Shown here in pieces: positions 11,715-23,954 of a DNA stretch of 64,000 bases (its first letter is position 1; each line of letters opens with the position of its first letter). Under the pieces are notes generated by a model. It made no database searches. It saw only the letters and a program-made list of their open reading frames with translations, and was not told the origin of the DNA. This stretch comes from Amyloporia xantha (Eukaryota; Basidiomycota; Agaricomycetes; Polyporales; Adustoporiaceae), in contig JAYKKR010000010.1 in NCBI GenBank assembly GCA_036971615.1, forward strand, positions 620,001 to 684,000, in the 5' to 3' direction. The translations under genes and the position numbers were made by a program.

Positions 11715-13015
11715 ATGCTGCGCGACAGGATGGTCTGAATTTCGTGCACGGAGCGCATAATGTCATGTTTATTTGTATTATCGCGTCTACTCGCAGCTAT
11801 TTTTGAAACTTGCCGACATTGTACTGGTATGCTCTGCACCCTTTCAGTGGATGCCAAAGACTGTTAGCGATGCTTCCCGCGACGTCGCGCTGGAGTGGGG
11901 CAGGATTGACGGCATCTGATACATGTGTCTAAATTCACTCCGTCGACGCTTCGGAGCGCCCGGGCTTGTTCCGCCTGTTTAACTTATTCGGACATAGCCA
12001 CCGTTGCCAGTGTCTGTGCCTATGTATGTTTGCCAGTTTACTTGGGCGACGCGCCATGTGGGATGTACTTTCCCAGAAGACGTCAAAGGCAGGGGTTCCC
12101 CACCTTGTGATCGGACTGAACGAAGAAGTCGAAGCTCGGTCGATCACGGCGTCTACGTTTTGTTCGGAAATCAGGACTACGGTAAGTGTCACTTGACAAT
12201 TCAGATGGGAGGTGCGCTGGCTGTCCTAACATTTGAGACCACCCCTTGGACGCATCTCGGGTCGCGACTTGTCAGTGACCTCTGACTGCCTGAACCGAGT
12301 GGCTTACTCGCGTAAATTTTATTGATGGGTGGCCACGAGGGTCTGTGCAAAGAGTACTTGATGTTGTCGAGCCTGTATGTACGGGGAGCTATACCACATG
12401 ATAATAGCTGTCGATTATCAGCGGTGGCAATTTGACGGGTCCGCGACGACCGATCATACTCAATGTCACAGAAAGTCATTCGATCATGGTAATTGACGTC
12501 AAATCTGGATCGCTGTGTGAATTCAGGTTAGCTCATATGTATTGATGGTTCGGTTATCGCTAAAGCCCTGGGCTTGTAACAAATCGCTGTGCCTCATGCA
12601 TTCATGAATGACAATACGCGAAGACATGTTCCTTTTCCCGCTTGGTGGTTTGCTAAGAAAGCGGAGGCGCAACTCGGAGAACTTGTAGTTGCGTCAAGGG
12701 GAGACGCCGGGCATGCTTGTACATGTACACAGAGCACAGCCATAGAAGAAGGCGCATGTCCGGGTGGCATGCTGCATGACGCGCGATCACGTGCGCCTAA
12801 CCAGGGACGTTTTCCACCCATCTCGGCTGTGACACTCACCGCATTGGACGCTGCCTCTGCCACTACCATGTTTCCACTGGCCTCGGGCCAGTTCATACAG
12901 CGAGCTCAATGCCGGTCAATTTATGTGACCGCCTGGCAAGGCCAGTCCTACAAAACCCGGCAGAAAAGTCCATGTTCTCCCCGAAGCTGCGAACCCGGAA
13001 ACGGCGTCGGTCAAG
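11715..13015. other. 1.3-kb stretch with no supported gene
   Basis: Several short plus-strand frames lie between 11925 and 12285, and a long one starts at 12589. None shows a motif, and the one from 12589 only becomes meaningful where it overlaps the phosphatase exon. It may contain gene remnants or long untranslated regions. Confidence 0.45.
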
Positions 13016-13786
13016 ATGAGCTCAACCTGGAGGAACATCAATACGATCGCCGGTCTCGAAGGAAGACTCTTCATAGGAACGTACGTATCTGCACCGCCTA
13101 TTGGTTGATATGTCTACTTATATATACACAATCGTATCTATGCAACCCCCGCAGTATTGAGGCCGCCAAATCTTCCCGGACGTTGCAGGACCGCGCCATA
13201 ACGCATATAGTCTCTCTTGGAAATGAGCCAATTCCCGCGGATAATCCGGCTTCGGGGTACCGCCAACTGCGCATACCTGTTGAGGATGTCGATCACGCCG
13301 ATCTCCTGATCCACCTGCCCCGCGCGTGTCGATTTATCCATGAGGCCCTGAGCAACGGAGGCAATGTGCTTGTACATTGCGTTCTTGGTCTTTCTCGCAG
13401 TGCTACTGTTGTTGCAGCATATTGTGAGATCCTATCCCCTTTTAATTTATTGCTAATAGGCCTACTCAACACCTTTCAGTGATGTACACAAGGCGAATCA
13501 GCCCGTCCGCGGCATTTGAAGAAATTAGAAAAAGTATGTCCCCACATAATTATCATACAGCTCTCTTCTCATGCTGCAACAGCTCGTGAGCAAATCTGGA
13601 TCAATCCCGGATTCCAGGTATGTCCAATTTCCCCCACCCTCAAGCATATACGTACCAACTGTACGTTTTCGTATCCAGCAACAGCTCGTGCTCTTTGAAC
13701 TATGTCGATATAATCCTTCACCCAGCGAGGGTATATACGTCAATTGGCGGCAGAAGATCGAACGTAGCCTCAACCAAAGGGGTTGA
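13016..13786 (+). CDS. Dual-specificity protein phosphatase
   Basis: A small Cys-based phosphatase acting on phospho-Tyr/Ser/Thr. Five exons keep frame: 13016-13080, 13155-13423, 13480-13533, 13583-13617 and 13679-13786, for 176 residues. The start MSSTWRNINTIAGLEGRLFIG leads into the DSP fold; then come ITHIVSLGNE, a general-acid region IPVEDVDHADLL, and the catalytic loop VLVHCVLGLSRSATVVAAY, which fits HCxxGxxRS with catalytic Cys and Arg present. The C-terminal part LMYTRRISPSAAFEEIRK and NPGFQQQLVLFELCRYNPS is typical of DSPs. There are no targeting or extra domains, so the substrate cannot be told. Confidence 0.88.
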
Positions 13787-15315
13787 CCTTCAAATTGGAA
13801 AACCTGGCCCTTCAACCCATCGCTTGCGCCTGATAGCTATCTTACTCGAGTCGTTGGATAAATCTTCTTGTCTTTGTATATGTCTCCTCATTTGTATACT
13901 CTGTATTAATTTTCGTGTCTAGAGCTTGTCGTTCTACTCGATGTTTGTACCTCGTAGTTGTAGTGACTGTTATCTTGCACCTCTGCCTCTGAATCTATGC
14001 ATACTAGTTTATATTATGGAGTTAACAAAGCTCAGAGCTCGAGCAAGCCGAGTGAACAGCGCCTGTACTTCCCAGATGCCTGACTGCGTTATTCTTCCTT
14101 AAGCGACTTGAAACGCCCAGCCAGCGTACGACAGCGACGGGAATAATCGTGAGAAGCATTTCATTGATGGAGCAAGCTTGGGTCTAATCAGGCATGGCGC
14201 AGGCCGCACTCCTGCGCGGGCATGGGATTGGTGAACTTACGATCTGTGATCGGAATAGTCCGGATTCCTTGCACAATGTCGCAGTGTGGGGTTCGCCGGT
14301 TATAGCCTCAAGCTCCCTCTCCGTTTTGCACCGAGGTCTTGCACGCCGTGAACGAGGGGCGTAGGATATGTAATTTGAGAAATTCAGCACACATACCGAC
14401 GACCATAAGCAAGGTCAATAATTTCTATCGGAATTTCTGTCAGTGACATGGGTTTATATGCCAGCTCGAAGGGGAACAGCATAGGAGTTGCCTAGTGAGG
14501 GAGAAGATACCCGATGAGATTGTTCTAGCACTGCTGGGGGCGTGTACAAATCTTGAAGAGACAGAAAGGGCATATTCAAGAGGATTGAGTACGTCCTACT
14601 GGCGATTTGCGTGTGGCGGTCAATACTGGCGTCTTTGAGCCTAGCCCTTTTCGTTGCTATATCCTTCTAAATCACAAATGCTGAATAGACTACCAAAAGA
14701 TGCCATTGGAAGTATCGGCGCAGATGTAAGGGTAATTTACTCAGCAAAAGACATCTCGCCCGACAGAGGTAGTTGAGTGGACGAAAGCACGCTACCACAA
14801 TATTACGTGAAGTCAAAAGCATAGGCATTGCTTTGAGAGTGGACCCGATGATCGAAAGCGAGAGTACATGGTGAATAGCGATGGATGGGCGGCTGAATGA
14901 CCTTGCTGTGGACATGGAGGCGGTGTCGGAACTCTGATCACTGTATCACCGTATGCTTAGCAGGGCGCAAATTGCGCTTTGTACCAGGCAGGCAACCAAA
15001 GCTGTGAGGACATGAGGCCTTTAGGAACATAGAGAAAGCTGTACATGATGTTAGACCAGGGTGATTTTCGCCAGGGAATTAAGTAGCCGGGGTACTCTAG
15101 CGGCCCCGGCACGGTGCACGTGCAGCAAACACGTTCAGGTACGACACGCGTCATAGATCTCACGATCGGAACGCGCCTCGCACAAGCGCCCGTGCGGTTG
15201 CAGACCGCTCCTCCTGCCAGCCTCCTGGGGGAGCCATAACCTTGTTGTATACCCTTCACCTACACCTCCTCCTCCTCCCCTCACATACATCTATATACCA
15301 CCCATTTGCCATATC
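13787..15315. other. 1.5-kb gene-poor stretch
   Basis: No gene, repeat or RNA was recognised. Minus-strand frames at 14184-14390, 14667-14915 and 14957-15259 lack motifs. TATATA at 15292-15297 is only about 20 bases before the next start codon, so it is unlikely to be that gene's core promoter unless transcription starts inside the assumed coding region. Confidence 0.45.
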
Positions 15316-18300
15316 ATGGGCGTGAACACTATCTCTGCTGCCGCGTATATCGCTCCAGGTGCGTCTTCTGGCTCCTCCATTACTGCCAAACGTCCCGTGA
15401 CACATCCTTTCAATTGAAGTGGTCGTTGAAACCTTTTTTAAACACGGGAAAAAGAAAGCACATAAGCTGAAAGCTGGAGACCATACAGAGGAAGCCACAG
15501 ATGACATATTCTACGACGAGTATGCAGTCTTCTCTCAGACCGCGACTCGCTGACATTAATCGAACAATCGCGCAGAGCCTTTCACATTGTCAAGGCCTTC
15601 ATCGAACTAGGAACACATAACAGCGTAGAGTCTCTGCAAGCCTTGTAAGCTACATATCTCATCCCGCTATGTCAATGCTGATTGTTCCCGTGTAGCACGA
15701 ACACTCATGTTCCCGCACCGCCGTGGGCTGCTGTTGCACCCGTACTAGTTCCTCTATCCTCATGTAATCGAGCTGCAGACGTCTTGATTGACTGGTTTGG
15801 ACCTGATGATCTGAAGCGTGTCGTTGGCGGAGAACGCTGGTGGCAGATTAGAGGTCTAGATGGGATTGACGCTGAATGGATCACGGAGAAGAGATTCTTG
15901 GACCACAGCAAAACTCCACAGGGAGAAACTGTTACAGAAACGGAAAAGACGATTCTGGGTATGGAACACTTGGAGCAAGTCATGGTGAGTCAAGATATCT
16001 GTTCATCCATAACATCGTGGCTGACACTTGCTTGCACCAGCTCTACGTCCATGGAGGTACGTCGAGGATATCTGTCTTTTCTGCTGAGCTCAGTGCGCTC
16101 ATGGTTGTCGTTCATAGGCGCTTATTTCTGGGGTTCTATAAGTACGTTTCCTACTCCAGTCTGTATGTGCTGTAGGTTTTTTATGCGTCATACAGACACC
16201 CATCGATACCAGATTATTCGCTACGGTGAGTTAGTCATTACCATCCGAATGTCACCTCCCACGCTGACCCTTCCCCCATAGCTCATAAGATGAAAGGCCG
16301 TGCCTTCGCCGTGAACTATCGGTGCGTAACATTGGTACTCGTGGTGACGAACAACCAACGTGACGACCCTGTTCAACAAATAGAAAGGCGCCACAATACC
16401 CGTGGCCGTGCCCATTGCAGGACGTCCTTGCTGCCTGTAATGTATCCCCGCATTCTCTACTCACCTTCGATTCTTACTTCAAGAGCAGATTTCTACCTGA
16501 CGAATCCACCTCCAGACGCTATTCACAAGGCAGTTTCCCCGTCCAAGATCGTCTTTGCTGGTGACTCTGCCGGCGCAGGCCTATGTCTTACGGTTCTCAC
16601 AGTATTGAGGGACATGGGATTACCCCTACCAGCGGGTGCAGTTCTCATCAGTCCTTGGGTTGACATGACGCATAGTTTCCCCAGTGTCATGAAGAACACT
16701 GCCACGGTGTGTTTCTATTCACTTGCTCTTCGTATACTCTCTCGTTGGTGCTCAAGTTTGCGCTCCACAGGATATAATTCCTCCATATGGTTTCATTCAT
16801 AAGCCTTCCCCGACTTGGCCTATCCATACTCTGCCAGAGGATGGCCGTGCTCGTGTTGTAGCCACGCAGACCAATCCTCCGCCCAACCCTGGTCATGCGG
16901 ACACCTTGCAACCAAGCGAGGCGCGTGTCAGCACCGATATCGAGGAGCGTCTAGAGCAGGGCAGCAATAAAGGCGAGGATATAGAGGACGTACATGCAAA
17001 GGACCTGCGGGAAGGATCGGATGTGGACAGTCAACGAGACATGCTTGAGAAGGCCGGTGAAGTTCCTCATGTGGCTGGAGACGTGGACGGTGAAGAGCCT
17101 ACGAGAGAGGGAAAAGCAGACAGCAGTTCTGATAAAGCCAGCCTGCCGGAAGAAGGCGATACAGACGTTGATTCTACCCATAAAGGCGAGGCGCGCTCGA
17201 GCGATAGAAAGGAGGAGCCTGCGGACGATGCGTCCATCGACCTCTGGGAGCCCAAACCGCCGAAGGTTCTCATGGAAGATCCTGACGACAGACCGCTTGA
17301 GTTGCGTTCACAGATCCAGCTATATGCCACCAACGAGTAAGTGTTGCTGTTGAGTTCGCGTTTGCTGATGCGTGCTGATGCGGCTGACGTCAGGCAATTG
17401 ACGCACCCGTTGGTTTCCCCCATCCTACAAGCATCGCTTGGTGATTTGTGCCCATTATATATTCTGACCGGCGATGGTGAAGTGCTCAGGGATGAGATCA
17501 TATACATGGCGCACAAAGCTGCTCATCCGAAGGATTATCCTGCCAGGGGAGGCGTCTTGAGGGAAGGCCGGAGACAGAAGGAGAATGCAGAGAAGTTTCA
17601 GACTCCAACCAAGGTACGCTTGTTTGCGAGTGATGGGAACACTTGGATTTATCGTCATCAATTTCAGGTCCACCTGCAGGTCTTTGATGGTGATGTCTGG
17701 TTCTACTGCTACTCCGTCCGTTATGCCTGACCATATATTTACCAGGGATGTGCCATGTTCTGACCGTATTCACCTTCACGCAAAGTGTATGTGAGAGTCC
17801 TCGAAACATGAATGGCCAGAACTAACTCTTCACTCTGCTGCTTTAGGCAACCTACGCATACAGGTCTATCGCTCAGTTCATCAAACATGTTACCACTCAG
17901 CCTCCTGATCACCTTGAGCGTAATCCCTTCCCCGAACTGCATATACCCCCTGAAAATGTTGAGTCCGACTCGGAACCCGAAGAGGGCGATGATCGGCCAG
18001 TGCGCGAACACCCCGTGGACAGCAGTGAGAAAGCTCTCAAAGAGGCTACTGATACTCCGCACTCTCCTTCCGGTGCCGAACACTACAGACGTAATGAAGA
18101 GAAGGCCAAGGAGGAGGTCAAAACTGGAGAAGCTGAGCAGATGCCGCCTGGTACTGAAAATGTCGCGGACGATGGCAGTGGCCAGGTAAAGTTATTTTAG
18201 CGATGGAATGTGCATCGAACTAACTGTTAATTTGATGGCAGGATATTCCCCGCGTTATCATGATCAGAGAGCGCGTGAATGTGTTCGGCAAAGTGAGACC

Positions 18301-19202
18301 TATGGAGCCCAAAGAAGAGATCGATGCCCTGCAAGTACGCCCTGAGATGATTGGCATAATAAAAGAAGCTCCTGTGAAAAGGTGGCTCACCGGTCAGGAC
18401 CTCTGGGACAAGAAGTACAAGCACGCAGCTTATAAAGTGATTGCCCGTCGGCGCCAATATGAACGCAAGGCAGAAAGGCTCTTTCAAAATGCCATGGACC
18501 AGGGCAATATCCATATGAATGATACCAGACCGCAGCCTGAACACAGGGTGTCTAACAGCTCACTTGCGTCAATGCCTTCGGGCGAAATCATGCCAGACAG
18601 ACGATGGGGTATGTTCATTGTCTGCCTACCCAAGGTTGTACACTCACCGAACATCGTCAGGACCATTGGATTTGGGTGATGAGAAGCCTCCGCCAAGCGC
18701 AATTGCTGGGAGGAGAGACACTGTATGTGCTCCGTTGTGCGTCTCTTTCGCTCTCCAGTAATCGCCGCGTATTACACAGTCCGAGGCCGTTGCACTCCTC
18801 AAGAAGAATATCTATCACACCGCACCACGAACACACAGAATGGTACCAAGGCTGAAGACTTCTGACGCGGTCCGCGCTGCCTTCGAACCACACGATCACC
18901 CATCTAAAGCGCCCCAGCAATCTGTCTCCGAGCAACAGATTCATCAACACGGAATCCCTTTCCATGGAGTTCGTATCTGGCAATCGCTAGTGTCGTGAGT
19001 CGAATATTGTCCTCCTATAAGAGGGATGTCGTTTGATGAAGTCATTGTCTGTAGATATTTTATGCGCAAGAGCACTAGGAAAGCGACAAAGAAGGCAGCC
19101 GATGGCAAGAAGCATGCCGAGTCGGCCTTCCATGCAACGAGCAACATACTTCGATCTAGCAGTGGAGACTCAGAGCCCTCGTCTTCTGACACCAACCACT
19201 GA
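15316..19202 (+). CDS. Hormone-sensitive-lipase-type alpha/beta hydrolase with long acidic C-terminal extension
   Basis: A serine esterase/lipase of the alpha/beta-hydrolase fold-3 (HSL) group, in many exons. The first splice turns AAYIAP into [14 protein letters not shown]. The oxyanion motif HGGAYFWGS is assembled across an intron near 16055-16115. The nucleophile lies in [13 protein letters not shown] (about 16550), followed by [12 protein letters not shown]; the likely catalytic His is in VFDGMCHV (about 17740). Between these is an inserted acidic, Glu/Asp-rich segment (about 16840-17270). The part after the hydrolase has another acidic stretch, then [19 protein letters not shown], Lys/Arg-rich helices, and a Ser-rich tail ending SSSDTNH. 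The catalytic core is sound; the extension is not recognised and probably serves localisation or binding. Exon borders in the last third are approximate. Confidence 0.8.
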
Positions 19203-19681
19203 GTCCTAACGTACCGGTAGGGTTGTGGTCAACCTCATAATTTATGACTCGTCCGTTGAACAGGACATCTGAGGACTCTGGATGTTACGAACAATTTATT
19301 CCATAAAGCTGTATCGATAGTCGTTGATCTCCTTGCTTTCGTATATCTCACCAGACGCGTCTCCATTCACGATCCATCCAATATCATTGTTTACACAAAA
19401 GCAGACACACTAATATTGTGCTCAGTGAAGTACTTCGGACGGCATACTTCGGACGGCAGCGGTAAGCGTGCACGGACCACGATCCAGAAGCGGCACGCTA
19501 GGCGTGGGAGTCGATTAGTCATTCGTGTTGCCTTTCTTAACCCTCCGCCCTCGCGCGTGGTGCGTGTCTTTGTCGACCTTTCCCCTCACCACCTAAACAC
19601 TCCGAGTAGGTCGTTTCCGACGCGTTTTTGCGCAGCAGAAATATAACGTGGTATCTATAGACCTCTCGCAACCTCAACACC
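19203..19681. promoter_or_regulatory. Upstream region of the first alpha-tubulin gene
   Basis: 479 bases with the 3' side of the hydrolase gene and the tubulin promoter. A direct repeat ACTTCGGACGGCA occurs twice at about 19432-19458. A pyrimidine- and CA-rich leader (CTCTCGCAACCTCAACACC) directly precedes the ATG, as in strongly expressed fungal genes. Confidence 0.45.
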
Positions 19682-21421
19682 ATGCGTGAAGTCATCTCCG
19701 TCCACGTCGGTCAGGCTGGTGTCCAGATCGGTAATGCCTGCTGTAAGTACTCATTTGCATGACTTCGTACTCTTCTCGGAGAGAAGAGTAGACGACGCGT
19801 CGTTGAATCTTCTTTCATGGTCTTGGATGTTTGTGGTATCATACGTGTGACTGACACATTTTGCAGGGGAGCTCTACACCGTCGAGCACGGTTTGAGTGT
19901 GAGTCGCGTAGCACAAACGTGTCAGTCGCGCCGACTAAATTTGTTCGTTTAGCCCGATGGGCGTCTCATGGAAGGCTCGCCTTCTCAGCACGACGACGGT
20001 TTCAGCACGTTCTTCTCCGAGACATCCTCCGGAAAGCACGTGCCCCGTTCGTTGTATGTCGACCTTGAGCCCAATGTCATCGATGAGGTTCGGAGTGGTA
20101 CGTACAGGAGTCTCTTCCACCCGGAGACTCTTGTTACTGGAAAGGAAGATGCGGCCAGCAACTGTCAGTTAAATTACTGGTTCTTGCATTGTCAGAAGCT
20201 GATCCTTCGGTCACTATAACAAGACGCCCGTGGTCACTACACGATTGGCAAAGAGCAGATCGACTCCGTTATGGACAAAGTTCGCCGGCTGGCCGACAAC
20301 TGCAACGGCTTGCAAGGCTTCTTCGTTTTCCACTCCTTTGGTGGTGGAACTGGATCCGGTTTCGGTGCTCTCGTTCTAGAGCGCCTTTCAACTGACTATG
20401 GCAAGAAGTCGAAGTTGGAGTTCAGCGTGTACCCCGCTCCTACCATGGCCAACTCCGTTGTGGAGCCTTACAACTCGGTCTTGACGACGCACACTACGCT
20501 TGAGCATTCCGACTGTTCTTTCATGGTGCGAACTAGTCTCATCATTATTTATTTCCTTTCTCATGAATTCTTTGCAGGTCGACAATGAGGCAATTTACGA
20601 CATCTGCAAGAAGAGGCTCAACATCGGGTCGCCCGGCTTTGTCAACCTGAACAGGCTCATTGCTCAGGTCGTCTCATCGATCACGGCTTCTCTTCGTTTC
20701 GATGGTTCGTTGAACGTTGACTTGAACGAGTTCCAGACCAATCTAGTGCCGTAAGTGTACGCAAGTTCATCAACAGATCGCATTGATAACAAGAAATCCC
20801 TAGTTTCCCTCGTATTCACTTCCCATTGGCGTCGTTCGCCCCCATCATCTCTGCGGAGAAGGCCCACCACGAGCAGAACTCTGTCGCTGACATGACGTTC
20901 TCTTGTTTCGAGGCTGGCAACCAGATGGTCAAGTGTGATCCCCGCGAAGGCAAATACAGTAAGAGTTGGATTCTGGTACTATTTACTATAGGGTACTGAG
21001 GGACGTTGCAGTGGCGTGCGCTCTGCTTTACCGTGGTGATGTCGTCCCTAAGGACACCAACGCCGCCGTCAGCATGATCAAGACGAAGCGTACCATCCAA
21101 TTTGTCGACTGGTGCCCAACTGGCTTCAAGCTCGGCATTTGCAACGAGCCCCCCGCATACATTCCCGGCGGTGACTTGGCAAAGGTGACACGTAGCCTGT
21201 GCATGCTCTCGAACACCACTGCTATCTCGACAGCTTGGAGCCGCCTGGACCACAAGTTCGATCTCCTGTACTCAAAGCGTGCGTTCGTGCACTGGTACGT
21301 CGGTGAGGGTATGGAGGAGGGTGAGTTCTCGGAAGCTCGTGAGGATCTTGCTGCGCTCGAGAAGGATTACGAGGAGGTTGGCATTGACTCTGCGGATGCT
21401 GAGGAGGTGGGCGAATATTAA
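19682..21421 (+). CDS. Alpha-tubulin (first of a tandem pair)
   Basis: Structural subunit of microtubules; pairs with beta-tubulin and binds non-exchangeable GTP. It starts [25 protein letters not shown] after splicing (exon 1 ends 19742, where TGC T joins GG to make Trp). The tubulin signature GGGTGSGFG, the alpha-specific [20 protein letters not shown] and a C-terminal acidic tail ending EEVGEY, with the alpha-type terminal Tyr, identify it. Introns lie near 19743-19866, 19900-19953, 20164-20222, 20525-20578, 20752-20802 and 20960-21011; all keep frame. The loop that carries Lys40 in animals ([16 protein letters not shown]) has no lysine, so the classical acetylation site is absent. The gene looks intact. 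Confidence 0.96.
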
Positions 21422-21771
21422 GCAGGTCGGAGAGCTCTCTTTTGCCGTTCATGGTTTTTACGTCGCATAATTTCTGTTGTCCTCCCTTGTCGCTATGATG
21501 ATCACTACGATATCCCAGCTTGTCCTTTCTGATTTGGGGCAGTCGCAATTATACCATCCTACAGTAAAGCTAATTCTGAGGCAGCAATGAATTTTACGTT
21601 TGTTGGCGGAATGTGTCGTGGGAGTTTGGAAATGTCATCGGACTGTGGAATGTGGATATCAGAACGGGTATAGCCGCCCAAGCATCCTAGGCGCGTTGGC
21701 GCGGTAGACACGACTAGGAAGATTTCTTGCCTCTTCCCACCGAGTTACTCACTAAAAACTTGAGGTTCGGT
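21422..21771. other. Spacer between the two alpha-tubulin genes, 350 bp
   Basis: Must hold the 3' end signals of the first tubulin gene and the promoter of the second. No TATA box was recognised and no repeat explains the duplication. Confidence 0.5.
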
Positions 21772-23571
21772 ATGCGTGAGGTTATTTCTGTTCATGTCGG
21801 TCAGGCTGGTGTTCAGATCGGGAATGCCTGCTGTGAGTTTGTGGATTTGGCAGTCATCAAGTGCTTATCTGACCGTTCTGCTTCTGCACACAGGGGAGCT
21901 TTACACTCTCGAACATGGCATGAGCGTACGTCCAAGCCCTATTCTGTTTTTGTGCGAGCGTCACCACTGAAGGCACTGCACATTTAGCCAGATGGCCGTC
22001 TCACTCACGACACACCGATGCACGACAACGACCCCTCGACGTTTTTCGCTGAGACTGGCTCCGGCAAATATGTCCCGCGTTCCCTTTATGTTGATCTCGA
22101 ACCTGGTGCCGTGGACGAGGTCAAGACCGGTCCGTACAGGTCGCTTTTCCATCCTGAATCAATGGTGACCGGAAAGGAGGATGCGGCCAACAACTGTAAG
22201 CAACATTTACCGGTAGTCTCATTCCTGGACTAACAGGACGTTGCCAGATGCCCGCGGCCACTACACTATTGGGAAAGAGTTCATCGACCCAGTAATGGAC
22301 AAGATTCGCCGGCTTGCTGATAACTGCTCGGGTCTGCAGGGCTTCTTCGTCTTCCGCTCGTTTGGTGGAGGGACAGGCTCTGGCTTCGGCGCCCTGCTCC
22401 TTGAGCGTATCGCTGCTGACTACGGCAAGAAGTCGAAGCTGGAATTTTCCGTGTACCCCGCGCCGCAACTGTCCAGTTCAATTGTTGAGCCATACAATGC
22501 GGTGCTCACTACTCATTGCACCCTTGAGTACTCCGATTGCTCCTTCTTGGTGAGCTATTTCAGCATTGAGATCGGACTGGGAACTGATGGATCGCCTGTG
22601 GCAACAGGTCGACAATGAAGCCATCTACGACATTTGCAAACAGAAACTGGGCGTGACTCTGCCAAGCTTCCCAAATTTGAACAGGATGATTGCGCAGGTT
22701 GTCTCCTCCATCACTGCCTCTCTCCGTTTTGGTGGTTCCCTCAACGTTGACCTTACCGAATTCCAAACGAACCTGGTGCCATTCCCTCGTATCCATTTTC
22801 CCAGTCGCCAGTTTCGCACCGCTGGCTTCCGCAGACAAGGCACGCCATGAGCAGAACTCGGTGGCTGATATGACTTTCGCGTGCTTCGAACCTGGCAATC
22901 AGATGGTAAAGTGCAACCCCAATGAGGGAAAATACATGGCATGCGCGATCCTGTACCGTGGAGATGTGGTCCCTAAAGATGTACAATCTGCGGTAGCCAC
23001 TGTCAAGACGAAGAAGACAATTCAGTTCGTCGACTGGTGCAAAACTGCCTTCAAGGTTTGCTCCCATATAAAACAAAGTGCCCTTGACTGTGACTAAACA
23101 ATGGCACGTACAGCTCGGGATTTGCGAGGAACCCGCGGCATTCATTCCTGGTGGCGATCTTGCTAAGACAACGCGCAGCCTTTGCATGCTTTCAAAGTAT
23201 GCTATCCTTGATTTTGTCATGGAGCTCATTGCTCAATTGAAACAATATAGCACTACCTCAATTGCTTCCGCTTGGAGTCGACTTGGTAGGTGTAAGCTGG
23301 TCTAGTCAATCTCCCGAATCTCATCAACTGTTTTCAGACTACAAATTTGATCTCATGTACTCGAAACGTGCCTTTGTGCACTGGTACGTTGGTGAGGGCA
23401 TGGAAGAGGTGAGTCGTTCGAAACGTTCTTGCTACTGACAGACGTTGATCCATTCATTGCGTCTAGGGCGAGTTCTCCGAAGCGCGTGAAGACCTTGCTT
23501 CGCTGGAAAAGGACTACGAGGAGGTCGGTGCAGATACACCCGACGATGCGGAAGAGGGTATAGAGTACTAG
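21772..23571 (+). CDS. Second alpha-tubulin, divergent tandem paralog (one-base frame break)
   Basis: Clearly alpha-tubulin: [20 protein letters not shown] start, [29 protein letters not shown], and tail ending AEEGIEY. It differs from its neighbour at many positions (for example [46 protein letters not shown] and the tail) and has some introns of its own near 23056-23112, 23198-23250, 23286-23338 and 23409-23466, so it is an old duplicate. The frame breaks at TTTT (22796-22799): with three T's it would read [13 protein letters not shown] as tubulin should. Everything before and after is well conserved, which favours a sequencing error over a pseudogene. Like the first copy, it lacks a lysine in the Lys40 loop. 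Confidence 0.92.
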
Positions 23572-23954
23572 ATCTCATAGTTGCTCGGTTACTTCATTTC
23601 TGATCATCATGGCCTTCCCACTGTCACTATCGTCGTATTGTACTGTACACTGCATCCATACCCTGTGCGCCACCTAATGACCATATGATTGTCTACACAT
23701 TATCACACTCTGAATTTCAGCTTTCCTTGAGGACATGCAAGGTACTGCAACAAAGTATTCCGGAGTGGGTTGGAACCGACATCACCATGCCATGAGGTTA
23801 GGGTTGCGGCACTACTGGTAGGTTTCAGCAGTGTTTCAGCTGCTTCCACTTCAAATTCTTCGCTGTTCCGATAGTGTATTGCGATGACATCGCATCTTTG
23901 TATCTCTGAGTAGTACCGCTGCCGTCTATCTTGACTGAACTAACCAGGACAGTT
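23572..23954. other. Intergenic, 383 bp
   Basis: Lies between the second tubulin gene and the methyltransferase, both on the plus strand. Nothing recognisable apart from the expected 3' and promoter sequences. Confidence 0.5.

Noticed and set aside
12589..13482. 297-codon plus-strand frame read as one long protein
   Set aside because: Only the part overlapping the phosphatase exon has meaning. The upstream part lacks motifs, and the gene starts well at 13016 with in-phase introns.
15292..15297. TATATA as core promoter of the HSL-type hydrolase
   Set aside because: It lies only about 20 bases before the chosen ATG, too close for a TATA box with transcription starting upstream of that ATG.
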